Part shown: one piece after another, positions 56,502-64,000 of the stretch
Layout of the letters: each line of letters starts with the position of its first letter
Numbering within the stretch: the stretch's first letter is position 1
DNA from: an uncultured Aquimarina sp.
GTDB taxonomy: Bacteria > Bacteroidota > Bacteroidia > Flavobacteriales > Flavobacteriaceae
Direction: 5' to 3'
DNA: 64,000 nt
Assembly (NCBI GenBank): GCA_947496705.1
Contig: CANMDW010000001.1
Location: 744,001-808,000 of the forward strand
The notes under the pieces: model-generated
Seen by the model: only the letters and a program-made list of their open reading frames with translations
What the model was told of the DNA's origin: nothing
Databases searched by the model: none
Program-made: the position numbers and the translations under genes

Positions 56502-56834
56502 GAGCATTTTGAGAAGGCTCAAAACGCATTTTGAGCTCCGGGGAGCATTTTGAGAAGTCTCAAAATGTATTTTGAACTCCGGGGAGCATTTTGAGAAGTC
56601 TCAAAACGTATTTTGAGCTCCGGGGAGCATTTTGAGAAGGCTCAAAACGTATTTTGAGTTCCGGAGAGCATTTTGAGAAGGCTCAAAACGCATTTTGAAC
56701 TCCGAGAGCATTTTGAGAAGGTTGCAAAACGTATTTTGAACTCCGGGGAGCATTTTGAGAAGTCTCAAAACGTATTTTGAGCTCCGGGGAGCATTTTGAG
56801 AAGGTTGCAAAACGTATTTTGAGTTCAGGAGAGC
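56502..56834. repeat. 41-bp tandem fold-back repeat array
   Basis: Eight units with starts at 56502, 56543, 56584, 56625, 56666, 56706, 56748 and 56789, plus a partial ninth at 56831; spacing 40-42 bp. Each unit begins GAGCATTTTGAGAAG and carries TTTTGAG-N4-CTCAAAA, a small hairpin (disrupted in the units with GGTTGC), then GAGCTCCGGGG pairs. The 41-bp period is not a multiple of three, so it is not coding. It lies between the GyrI-like gene and the glp promoter. Confidence 0.85.
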
Positions 56835-56902
56835 ACCTTGCCCATGCGGTAAGATAAGTTCTTAAAAAAAAATCAATAAAAAGGAAATTAAGTTGCATAA
56901 AA

Positions 56903-56929
56903 AATAATACAAACGATTACATTTTTTTT
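56903..56929. promoter_or_regulatory. LacI-type operator block at glpKD
   Basis: Core TACAAACGATTACA (56908-56921) with flanking AATAA and a T tract; differs from the 40125-40152 block by one base within the shared length. It lies immediately upstream of the predicted promoter. Confidence 0.6.
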
Positions 56930-56938
56930 AATTGACGA

Positions 56939-56966
56939 TTGACTTTCCTATTGAGGGAATACTTTG
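56939..56966 (+). promoter_or_regulatory. Probable glpKD promoter
   Basis: TTGACT at 56939 and TACTTTG at 56960-56966 (one base short of TAnnTTTG), next to the operator block and 110 nt before the ATG. Confidence 0.45.
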
Positions 56967-57076
56967 GATATTTGTAAATAATCAATCTTTTTTTTGAATT
57001 AAACACCTTTTTTTAGGAACTTTTATAAAAATTCTGCTTCAGGAAGTTAGTTGATATTATAGTTAATTATTCAAGC

Positions 57077-60000
57077 ATGGCCAAGAAATACATCATCGCA
57101 TTCGATCAGGGCACTACAAGTACAAGAGCCATTATTTTTAACAATTCTGGTGAAATCTGCAGAATTGCACAAAAAGAATTAACGCAACATTATCCAAAAC
57201 CAGGATGGGTGGAGCATGATCCGGAAGAGATTTTTAAACATCAGCAAGAGGTTTTTATTGAAGTACTTCAAAAATCCAAAATATCTCCAGAAGATATTGC
57301 CGCAATTGGTATCACCAATCAACGGGAAACCACTGTGGTTTGGAATAAAAATACAGGCGAACCCATATACAATGCCATCGTTTGGCTGGATAAAAGAACC
57401 GCCAAAATTTGTGAAAACCTAAAGAGCATAGGATTAGACGATCATGTTTCTAAAAATACGGGATTAGTAATTGATTCCTATTTTTCTGGTACCAAATTAA
57501 AGTGGATATTGGATAATGTAGCCGGTGCCAGAGAAAAGGCAGAAAAAGGGGATTTGCTATTTGGAACCATCGATACATGGTTAATCTGGAAATTTACTAA
57601 CGGCAAAAAGCATGTAACCGATCATTCTAATGTGTCCAGGACCATGTTGTACAATATCATTAATCTGGATTGGGATAAAACCATGCTCACTACGCTGGAT
57701 ATTCCCAGATCGATGCTTCCAGAGGTTCAATATTCTTCTTCCGATTTTGGAACTATTGATCATGAGGGGCATAGCATTCCGATTTATGGAGTAGCCGGAG
57801 ATCAGCAAGCATCTTTATTTGGGCAGGGAGGATATAAATCGGGGATTGCCAAAAACACCTATGGTACAGGTTGTTTTATGTTGCTTAATACCGGAAAGAA
57901 GCCCTATAAATCTCAAAATGGCCTGCTTACTACTTTATGCTGCAGTCTGCTCGGGGATAACATAAAATATGCCTTAGAAGGAAGTATATTTGTAGGAGGG
58001 GCTTCTATACAGTGGTTGCGCGATAAACTTCAGATTATCGATGATGCAGCAGAAACCGAGGCAATATGCAAATCAACTACTTCTTCAGAAGATTTATATG
58101 TGGTGCCTGCTTTTGCCGGATTGGGAGCACCGTATTGGGATATGGAAGCCAAAGGAGCTATCTATGGCCTTACCCTGGATTCTGGTAAGAATGAGATCAT
58201 AAAAGCTACTGTAGAAGCCCTGGCATATCAAACACGGGATGTACTGGAAGCTATGGTCGAAGATAGCGGTAAACAGATGAAAGAATTGAAGGTAGACGGA
58301 GGCGCTTCGGCCAATAATTACTTAATGCAATTTCAATCAGACATCCTTAACGTAGAAGTAGACCGCCCCGAAATGCTGGAAGTAACAGCACTAGGAGCAG
58401 CTTTCCTGGCAGGGATCAAAGCGGGGGTGTGGATCAAGAAAGATATTTCGGAGGTGAGAGCTATCGATAAAGTGTTCAAACCAAAAATTACTGAGCACGA
58501 GCGAAGTCGAAAATATATCGGTTGGCAGCAAGCCATAGCACGTACTAAAACAGAGAATAAAAATATGCTTGCGGTAAAAGAGGAAGGGCCTGTTCGCTTT
58601 TCTGTTCTGGATCGCGGGGCACAACTGCGTAGTGCAAAAAGTGAAAAATATGATCTTGTGGTCATTGGAGGAGGTGTAACCGGAGCGGGAATAGCGCTTG
58701 ATGCCGCTTCAAGGGGTTTGAAGGTCTGCCTGGTAGAGAAAAACGATTTTGCGTCGGGAACAAGTAATAAATCTACCAAACTTATTCATGGAGGACTTAG
58801 ATATCTGAAACAGATGGAGATCGGATTGGTAAAAGAATCCGGAAGCGAGCGGGCGACCGTGCATAAACTGGCACCACATCTTGTAGTGCCCGAAAAAATG
58901 TTACTTCCACTTATTGAAGGAGGTACATATGGAAAATTTATGGCATCTATCGGGTTAAAAGTGTATGATTTTCTGGCAAATGTAGAAGGAGACGATAAAC
59001 GGAAAATGCTCACTGCACAAGAAACCAAAGATAAAGAGCCATTGCTTAATGAAGAAGGCCTTACCGGAGGAGGATACTATGCAGAATACAGAACCGATGA
59101 TGCACGGCTTACTATAGAGTTACTTAAAAAAGCAGCTTCGTATGGAGCCAATAGTATAAATTATTGTGAGATGACCTCCTTTAATTATGATGAAAAAGGG
59201 AAAATAAAAAGTTTGGAATGTAAAGATCATAATACAAAGGAAACACTTACGATCAAATCCAGAAATTTTGTTTCTGCAGCCGGGCCCTGGGTAGATCTCT
59301 TACGAGAGAAAGATCATTCGATGAACAATAAGCACCTGCATTTGACCAAAGGGATTCATCTTGTTTTTTCTAGAGAACGTTTTCCACTTACACAATCCAT
59401 TTACTTTGATGTGCCCGATGGCAGGATGATTTTTGCAATACCAAGAGGCAGGGCAACCTATGTAGGAACCACAGATACAAATTATAGCGCAAACCTTAAT
59501 CGGGTGGTAGCCGTACAGAATGATGCCGAATACTTGCTGAATGCGGTGAACCACATGTTTCCAGGTCTGAAACTTACAATCGATGATATTGAATCTAATT
59601 GGGCAGGGTTACGACCATTGATTCATGAAGATGGCAAAGACCCTTCAGAACTATCAAGAAAAGATGAGATTTTCGTATCAAAAACTGGACTCATTTCTAT
59701 TGCCGGAGGAAAACTTACCGGATATCGTAAAATGGCACAACGAGTGATCGATACTGTCCTCAAAACGATGAGTAGTAAAAGAAGAGATGCATTTTCTAAG
59801 TCACATACACAACAAATACCGCTAACCAGTACGCCTCTTAAAAATACCAAAGAAGTAAATATATATCTGGATCAGATTACACAACAATTAAGAGATTTGA
59901 AGATAGAAGATCCTTATTATGGGTGGTACCTGGTCTCTACTTATGGTAAACAGGCAGATATTATTATCAATAAGGTAAATTATTTCCTGAACGAATCCAT

Positions 60001-60256
60001 TGAGGCAAGACTCATTAGGGCAGAACTTTGGTATAGTGTACATCATGAAATGGCAAATGGTTTAGCCGATTTCTTTGTAAGAAGAACAGGAAGGTTATAC
60101 TTTGATATTGGCAGCGTACATACCTATAGATCCATTATACAGGAAGATCTTATAAAATATCTCAACTGGGACGAAACACGTCTCAAAACTGAAAATACAT
60201 ATCTTGATATTCTATTAGAAGACGCATCTACATATTATGAAAAAGAATTTAACTAG
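57077..60256 (+). CDS. Glycerol kinase/glycerol-3-phosphate dehydrogenase fusion
   Basis: 1059 residues in one frame. Residues 1-490 are FGGY glycerol kinase ([27 protein letters not shown]; [19 protein letters not shown]). After a linker of about 25-30 residues, 525-1059 is the FAD-dependent GlpD: Rossmann GGGVTG (531-536), [47 protein letters not shown] and KLTGYRKMA, plus the C-terminal GlpD domain. It would turn glycerol plus ATP into DHAP, with electrons to quinone. Separate GlpK and GlpD are normally about 500 and 530 residues. No glpF is nearby. Confidence 0.93.
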   Translation: MAKKYIIAFDQGTTSTRAIIFNNSGEICRIAQKELTQHYPKPGWVEHDPEEIFKHQQEVFIEVLQKSKISPEDIAAIGITNQRETTVVWNKNTGEPIYNAIVWLDKRTAKICENLKSIGLDDHVSKNTGLVIDSYFSGTKLKWILDNVAGAREKAEKGDLLFGTIDTWLIWKFTNGKKHVTDHSNVSRTMLYNIINLDWDKTMLTTLDIPRSMLPEVQYSSSDFGTIDHEGHSIPIYGVAGDQQASLFGQGGYKSGIAKNTYGTGCFMLLNTGKKPYKSQNGLLTTLCCSLLGDNIKYALEGSIFVGGASIQWLRDKLQIIDDAAETEAICKSTTSSEDLYVVPAFAGLGAPYWDMEAKGAIYGLTLDSGKNEIIKATVEALAYQTRDVLEAMVEDSGKQMKELKVDGGASANNYLMQFQSDILNVEVDRPEMLEVTALGAAFLAGIKAGVWIKKDISEVRAIDKVFKPKITEHERSRKYIGWQQAIARTKTENKNMLAVKEEGPVRFSVLDRGAQLRSAKSEKYDLVVIGGGVTGAGIALDAASRGLKVCLVEKNDFASGTSNKSTKLIHGGLRYLKQMEIGLVKESGSERATVHKLAPHLVVPEKMLLPLIEGGTYGKFMASIGLKVYDFLANVEGDDKRKMLTAQETKDKEPLLNEEGLTGGGYYAEYRTDDARLTIELLKKAASYGANSINYCEMTSFNYDEKGKIKSLECKDHNTKETLTIKSRNFVSAAGPWVDLLREKDHSMNNKHLHLTKGIHLVFSRERFPLTQSIYFDVPDGRMIFAIPRGRATYVGTTDTNYSANLNRVVAVQNDAEYLLNAVNHMFPGLKLTIDDIESNWAGLRPLIHEDGKDPSELSRKDEIFVSKTGLISIAGGKLTGYRKMAQRVIDTVLKTMSSKRRDAFSKSHTQQIPLTSTPLKNTKEVNIYLDQITQQLRDLKIEDPYYGWYLVSTYGKQADIIINKVNYFLNESIEARLIRAELWYSVHHEMANGLADFFVRRTGRLYFDIGSVHTYRSIIQEDLIKYLNWDETRLKTENTYLDILLEDASTYYEKEFN

Positions 60257-60320
60257 TGTTTAAGCCAAAACTGAAAAGATGCATTGGATTATGCGCGGGT
60301 TTTGGCTTAACGTAACACTA
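60254..60320 (+). terminator. Imperfect fold-back after glpKD
   Basis: TAGTGTTTAAGCCAAAAC (60254-60271) pairs with the complement within 60299-60320 apart from a short bulge. No T tract, so perhaps a convergent-gene hairpin. Confidence 0.55.
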
Positions 60321-60342
60321 GAAACAGAGAATAAGGATAAGA

Positions 60343-61194
60343 TTAAAACCTGCCTATAACCCCTAATTGGCCGGCACCTAATTGAAGGCTCCATTTTATT
60401 TTATGCTGTTTATGACCATATGTATAACGTTCGGTTTTGTTTAAATAATTATCGATACCATCAACGATAACAATACTCAATGCTGTGCTCAAAACAACAT
60501 CGGTAAGCCAGTGTGCTTGTTCCCATAGGCGGGATATTGGTGATAGCATACCAAGGGCATAAATACCTCCTTTGATAAATGGATTTTTAAACTGTTTGCC
60601 GATAGCATAGGCAGTGGTAATAGAAAGAATAGCATGCCCCGAAGGAAAAGAATGGAAACCCGCATCACCACCAGAGTAAAATTTAAAACTAAGATTACCT
60701 TCTCCTGTGAGTGGCCTTGCACGACCAATCAGGGTTTTACTTACAGTCTGTAGCAACCCACCAGCCGTAGCAGAAGCAATAAGCAGCACCCCGGTCTTTC
60801 TTATTTTTTTATTTTTTGTGATTAAACCCAAAGCATATACACTTGTTGTTAAACCATAGTTAAACAGCGGTTTTCCGAAACGAAAACTAGCTTCCCTAAT
60901 AACATCAGGAATATCTTCTCCTTGTTTGGAGAAATATTCATTTGCAGGATCATCTAATGCGAGTAAAGCAACAGTTCCAATCATTACTCCTCCAAAAGTA
61001 GCCCAATCTTTTTCTTTCCATTTAAAAGGCTGCTTATAGGCGTGCTTTACACCTCCATATACAGAAAGGCCATCATACTTGACCATTTGCCAGGTAGTCA
61101 TTTTATTTTGTACATCCAGAGTATCCTGGGAATACATGGTAAATGAAAAAGAAATTAATAGAATACTTACAAACAGGGCTTTAAAATAAATCAT
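60343..61194 (-). CDS. PAP2-family phosphatase (phosphatidic acid phosphatase type)
   Basis: 283 residues with a signal peptide and further hydrophobic helices. The three-part PAP2 site is complete: K-x6-R-P (KTLIGRARP), PSGH (FPSGH) and SR-x5-H-x3-D (SRLWEQAHWLTDV). It probably dephosphorylates lipid phosphates such as undecaprenyl-PP or PA at the membrane. A -7-like CAAAAATA (61212-61219, reading TATTTTTG on the minus strand) precedes the start. Convergent with the glp fusion. Confidence 0.86.
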   Translation of the reverse strand: MIYFKALFVSILLISFSFTMYSQDTLDVQNKMTTWQMVKYDGLSVYGGVKHAYKQPFKWKEKDWATFGGVMIGTVALLALDDPANEYFSKQGEDIPDVIREASFRFGKPLFNYGLTTSVYALGLITKNKKIRKTGVLLIASATAGGLLQTVSKTLIGRARPLTGEGNLSFKFYSGGDAGFHSFPSGHAILSITTAYAIGKQFKNPFIKGGIYALGMLSPISRLWEQAHWLTDVVLSTALSIVIVDGIDNYLNKTERYTYGHKQHKIKWSLQLGAGQLGVIGRF

Positions 61195-61531
61195 AGTAAA
61201 AATTTGCTAGGCAAAAATAGGAACTTATATAATATATTAATAATAAAAATAGAGCAGTGTTTTCGAAGAATTAAAATTGTTTTTAAGCCTACTCTTAGAT
61301 GAAACCTCTTTTATAGTTGCTACACTAATAATTACTCGAAGTGCTTTGGGTAGTCTTTTGCAGTAGTTTATTAATCATTTTTCAAGACACTTGCGATTGA
61401 TGTAATTAACAAATACATAAGTAATATTTATGTAAACCATAATAAATATAAATAAAAATATATGAATATAATTTAATAAATTTGAATAAAACATAAAAAA
61501 TTAACATTAATACCTCTAAAAATTTAAGAAT
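61195..61531 (+). other. 337-bp AT-rich intergenic region
   Basis: Divergent space between the PAP2 gene and the secreted gene at 61532. A -7 element TAAATTTG lies at 61477-61484 with no matching -33, so it would drive the 61532 gene weakly. No structured element is otherwise visible. Confidence 0.45.
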
Positions 61532-62065
61532 ATGAAAACTAACATAGTAATAATTACATTTTGTTTACTAAGTAGTCTTGCTGCTTATGGAGGTGAAGAT
61601 TTTGGTTCAAACGATACTTCTGAGTCCCAAAGATGTTTGGATAATCTTACGTTCTTTTGCCTCTATGGTGATTTGGATTATGAAATTTTGCAAGAGTCTT
61701 TGTTAAATCTTAAAGAAACAACAAAAGCAGAAGTATTCTACAGCGATGCAAATAAATCGTCTGCTTCTCAAAAATTAATTTCATTGTCTCTTCTGTTTTT
61801 ATTTCCGGAAGGGATCTCAAACTTTCAATATAGATCTTTAACTTTTCCATTCACCAGACTTAAACCATATGGGTTACCTTACGAATCTGGAGAGGTTCAG
61901 GATTCGAAGGGTGTATCCTACACCTTATTAAAAAACAAGGCTTCGCAAATGATTCTTCAGGAATACTTTCTTGAAATACCCAAACCTCCAGTGGATTTAA
62001 CTCTGAGCCATTATCCATTTCATCAACCAAGATTTGAAGGATTCGGGATCAGATTGCGAATGTGA
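61532..62065 (+). CDS. Secreted protein of unknown function
   Basis: 177 residues with a signal peptide (MKTNIVIITFCLLSSLAAYG). The mature part has two Cys near its start (RCLDNLTFFCLYG), then a Leu-rich middle and a Pro/Phe-rich C-terminus ending FEGFGIRLRM. No domain is recognised. The gene is upstream of an SPFH lipoprotein on the same strand, but a 91-bp gap makes co-transcription uncertain. Confidence 0.55.
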   Translation: MKTNIVIITFCLLSSLAAYGGEDFGSNDTSESQRCLDNLTFFCLYGDLDYEILQESLLNLKETTKAEVFYSDANKSSASQKLISLSLLFLFPEGISNFQYRSLTFPFTRLKPYGLPYESGEVQDSKGVSYTLLKNKASQMILQEYFLEIPKPPVDLTLSHYPFHQPRFEGFGIRLRM

Positions 62066-62156
62066 AAGTAGATAAGTATTACATGATGACTATAGTTTAC
62101 TATTTGGTCAATAAGTGTTAATACTAATTGCAAGTGTTTAATCAAAAAAAGTATGT

Positions 62157-62930
62157 ATGAAAACTAAATTTTTTCTATTAATTGGAATACTCATTGTATT
62201 CTCAAATTGCGCAGTAATTAGGCCAGGGGAGGCTGGTGTTAAACAAACCTTAGGTAAATTTTCAGATAAAGTAGCTACACAAGGTACGATACTTTACAAC
62301 CCGTTGGTTAGTAAGGTTGTAAAAGAATCCACACAGACCAACAATATAAAGCTTATTTTAAGTTTGCCTAGTAAAGAAGGCCTAAGTGTTAATTCTGAAA
62401 TTTCAATTCTATATCGGTTAGAAAAGGATAAGATTCCAAGTATTTTAGAGAATTTGGGCCAGGATTATGAGCCTATTATTACTAGTGTTTTTAGATCGGC
62501 ATCATCAGATGTATGCGCACAATTTTTTGCCAAGGATATGCATTCTGGGATGCGTGCAAAAATCGAAGAAGAGATAAAATCGAAAATGAAAGTAAACCTC
62601 GAAAAACAAGGTGATGGTATTGAGCTAATAGCTGTTTTAATGAAAAGTATCCAATTACCCAGAGGATTGGCAAATTCTATAGAACGAAAATTACAGGCAG
62701 AGCAGGATGCAATGCGTATGGAGTTTGTTATACAGCAGGCAAAACTGGAAGCCGACAGAAAAATAATTAATGCTGAAGGTGAACGCGACGCTCAAAAAAT
62801 ATTATCTGAAGGATTGACCCAGGAGATTATCAAAATAAGAAGTATAGAAGCTTTTAATAAGTTATCAGAGTCCCCAAATAGTAAAATTATCATTACCGAT
62901 GGAAAGACTCCTTTTCTGGTCGATGAATGA
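62157..62930 (+). CDS. SPFH/prohibitin-like lipoprotein
   Basis: 257 residues. Lipoprotein signal MKTKFFLLIGILIVFSNC (Cys18), then an SPFH domain (VIRPGEAGVKQTLGKFSDKVATQGTILYNPL) and a long coiled coil (EADRKIINAEGERDAQKILSEGL). SPFH proteins scaffold membrane complexes; a lipid-anchored form places it in the periplasm. Function unknown. Confidence 0.82.
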   Translation: MKTKFFLLIGILIVFSNCAVIRPGEAGVKQTLGKFSDKVATQGTILYNPLVSKVVKESTQTNNIKLILSLPSKEGLSVNSEISILYRLEKDKIPSILENLGQDYEPIITSVFRSASSDVCAQFFAKDMHSGMRAKIEEEIKSKMKVNLEKQGDGIELIAVLMKSIQLPRGLANSIERKLQAEQDAMRMEFVIQQAKLEADRKIINAEGERDAQKILSEGLTQEIIKIRSIEAFNKLSESPNSKIIITDGKTPFLVDE

Positions 62931-62992
62931 CAGACAAAAAAATAATCAAGAATTAAAGATATAGTGTTAATAGTAAAAACGTGATGATAAAA

Positions 62993-63155
62993 TGAACTCA
63001 TTTAGACTTTTTTGCTGGAAGCGAAAATATGGGCTTTTGGTTTCTAATGAAGCCTTTTTTTAGAAGCATAGCAGTGCTAAGGTTCTAAAAAAAGTCAAAA
63101 TTAGGGAGCATAATGGCATATTTGCAGCCCAGATGAAAAAGTTTAAATGAGTTCA
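62993..63155. mobile_element. 163-bp fold-back (MITE-like) element
   Basis: The 20-nt ends (TGAACTCATTTAGACTTTTT, 62993-63012, and 63136-63155) match at 19 of 20. A concentric inner pair, CTTTTTTTAGAA (63054-63065) with TTCTAAAAAAAG (63083-63094), shares the same centre near 63074. The interior between them is imperfectly complementary. No ORF. No clear target duplication. It could also act as a terminator after the SPFH gene. Confidence 0.55.
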
Positions 63156-63306
63156 ATTATAAAGAGAGCAAAGATCACATAACCTGAAGGAAATAATGAG
63201 ATCATCCCTGCTAAGTCCCTTTTTGGATATTTCGTAAAGAGTTATAGTCTAAAAGAAGTCGTCACCAATCAATGATTTAAATATGAAATGAGTCATGACA
63301 TTTAAT

Positions 63307-63478
63307 CCCGAGTTTCGGGGATTATTGGTGAATTCTGCCTGGCAGCAAGCTATGGTGTACCCACAAATATTAAAAGGTGTCAAAAACACCCCTGCCCTGT
63401 CTACAGTTCGCCCACAACAATGTTGTGTCGTCCTCAAGGGGATAGTAATTCCCCCTTTGAAGCTTGCCTGCAGCAGGC
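63307..63478. ncRNA. Hairpin-rich leader or relic upstream of hpf
   Basis: Five short perfect hairpins in 172 bp: CCCGA/TCGGG (63307-63319), GGTGT/ACACC (63376-63390), CACAAC/GTTGTG (63413-63427), GGGGA/TCCCC (63438-63454) and GCCTG/CAGGC (63466-63478). A structured RNA or dead gene fragment is possible. A plus-strand frame 63295-63498 lacks any recognisable protein pattern. Confidence 0.4.
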
Positions 63479-63519
63479 TGGGTAGATCTGACAATTGAAA
63501 AGCAATAAAATATAAACAG

Positions 63520-63816
63520 ATGAAAACAATTTTTGAATATGTAAATATTAGCGCGAGTGATTCACTAGAATCCTATGTAAATAAAAGATTGGATAGGCTT
63601 TATGATCAATATCCTTTTATTATTAGAGGAGATGTATTCTTTAAAAGGGAAAGTAAAAATGATGATGCCGGCCATATTTGTGGTATTCGATTGAGTGCCC
63701 CGGGACCGCGAATTTATGCATCTTCTGATGAAAGGAGTTTTGGAAATGCGGTTAATGAAACGATTCGTGATTTAAAAGATCAATTACAAAAGAGAAAAGA
63801 GAAATTATATCAATAA
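63520..63816 (+). CDS. Short ribosome hibernation factor (HPF/RaiA family)
   Basis: 98 residues, the length of short HPF. MKTIFEYVNISASDSLESYVNKRLDRLY is the family N-terminus; SAPGPRIYASSDERSFGNAVNETIRDLKDQLQKRKEK covers the last strand and helix. It binds the decoding centre of the 30S subunit and blocks translation in resting cells. Monocistronic, followed by a clear terminator. Confidence 0.9.
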   Translation: MKTIFEYVNISASDSLESYVNKRLDRLYDQYPFIIRGDVFFKRESKNDDAGHICGIRLSAPGPRIYASSDERSFGNAVNETIRDLKDQLQKRKEKLYQ

Positions 63817-63837
63817 TCAATCTTTTTCAGGATAAAC

Positions 63838-63866
63838 AAAAAGTCCGGGCAATTTGCCTGGACTTT
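63838..63866 (+). terminator. Rho-independent terminator after hpf
   Basis: AAGTCCGGGC pairs with GCCTGGACTT around AATTT, with an A run before and Ts after. Confidence 0.85.
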
Positions 63867-63954
63867 AAGGTAAACTCTCTTCCAATACAATTCCACAAAT
63901 GGAGTTTAATTATTGTTAGAACAAGTTCTTTATAAAAAATAGATTTCTACTGTA

Positions 63955-64000
63955 TCAATACACCCAACCGGTTACTCCTTCATATATTAAACCGGCATTA
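63955..64000 (-). CDS. Possible C-terminus of a minus-strand gene
   Basis: Reading the minus strand from the right edge gives NAGLIYEGVTGWVY and a TGA. Only 14 residues are visible and no family can be named. Confidence 0.3.
   Translation of the reverse strand, partial: NAGLIYEGVTGWVY

Noticed and set aside
56502..56834. CRISPR array
   Set aside because: Units are contiguous with no unique spacers and no cas genes nearby; it is a simple tandem repeat.
56601..56898. Minus-strand frames in the 41-bp array
   Set aside because: The repeat period is not a multiple of three, so the frames are chance read-through of the hairpin array.
63249..63498. Frames of 67-81 codons on both strands
   Set aside because: They cross several hairpins, have no domain pattern and no leader; better explained as non-coding structure.

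Overview
The window looks like chromosomal DNA of a marine Flavobacteriaceae (Bacteroidota), possibly Aquimarina-like; the genus is a guess. It is AT-rich. Several promoters match the Bacteroidota consensus TTTG - about 19 nt - TAnnTTTG (for example both tRNA genes). Other markers of the group are SusC/SusD pairs, lipoprotein signals, a DnaE with an N-terminal proofreading domain, and a GT117/DUF2723 gene start at the left edge.

Region 1 (1-25 kb) is mostly housekeeping. It holds tRNA-Gln, a two-domain universal stress protein, the rimP-nusA-infB operon, a DUF1697 protein, an HI0933-family flavoprotein with a GDPD phosphodiesterase, and a TPR/transmembrane/AraC regulator. Next come a glutaryl-CoA-dehydrogenase-like enzyme, the rpsP-rimM-trmN6 group, a DUF6252-like lipoprotein, dnaE, thioredoxin, a DUF58 protein and tRNA-Asp.

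Region 2 (25-35.4 kb) has two DUF547 proteins around a beta-barrel-like protein, an old-yellow-enzyme oxidoreductase facing a HisC-like aminotransferase, and a compact six-gene minus-strand arsenosugar operon. Its order is AhpD-like, ArsS radical SAM, rhodanese, TIGR04282-type glycosyltransferase, purine nucleoside phosphorylase and ArsM-type methyltransferase. The set would methylate arsenite, transfer a 5'-deoxyadenosyl group to arsenic, remove adenine and process the sugar.

Region 3 (35.7-56.5 kb) is an alpha-glucan utilisation locus. It has two LacI regulators, a GH65 hydrolase resembling kojibiose hydrolase, a GH13 glucosidase with an alpha-1,6 signature, SusC and SusD. These are followed by two very large VCBS/ASPIC-UnbV lipoproteins, a vanadium-haloperoxidase-type PAP2 lipoprotein and a GyrI-like membrane-anchored protein. 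A decayed GxxExxY gene with 12-bp terminal inverted repeats sits between the two VCBS genes and appears to supply the start codon of the second.

Region 4 (56.5-64 kb) has an eight-unit 41-bp fold-back repeat array, then a single 1059-residue ORF that fuses glycerol kinase to glycerol-3-phosphate dehydrogenase. A block of about 27 bp with a LacI-type core lies upstream of this fusion and is also found between the second LacI gene and GH13, suggesting one regulon. A PAP2 phosphatase, an unknown secreted protein, an SPFH lipoprotein and a short ribosome hibernation factor close the window.

Most unusual signals: the GlpK-GlpD fusion and its shared operator, the arsenosugar operon, the element-donated GTG start, the 41-bp array, and two roughly 160-bp fold-back (MITE-like) elements at 36.7 and 63.0 kb.
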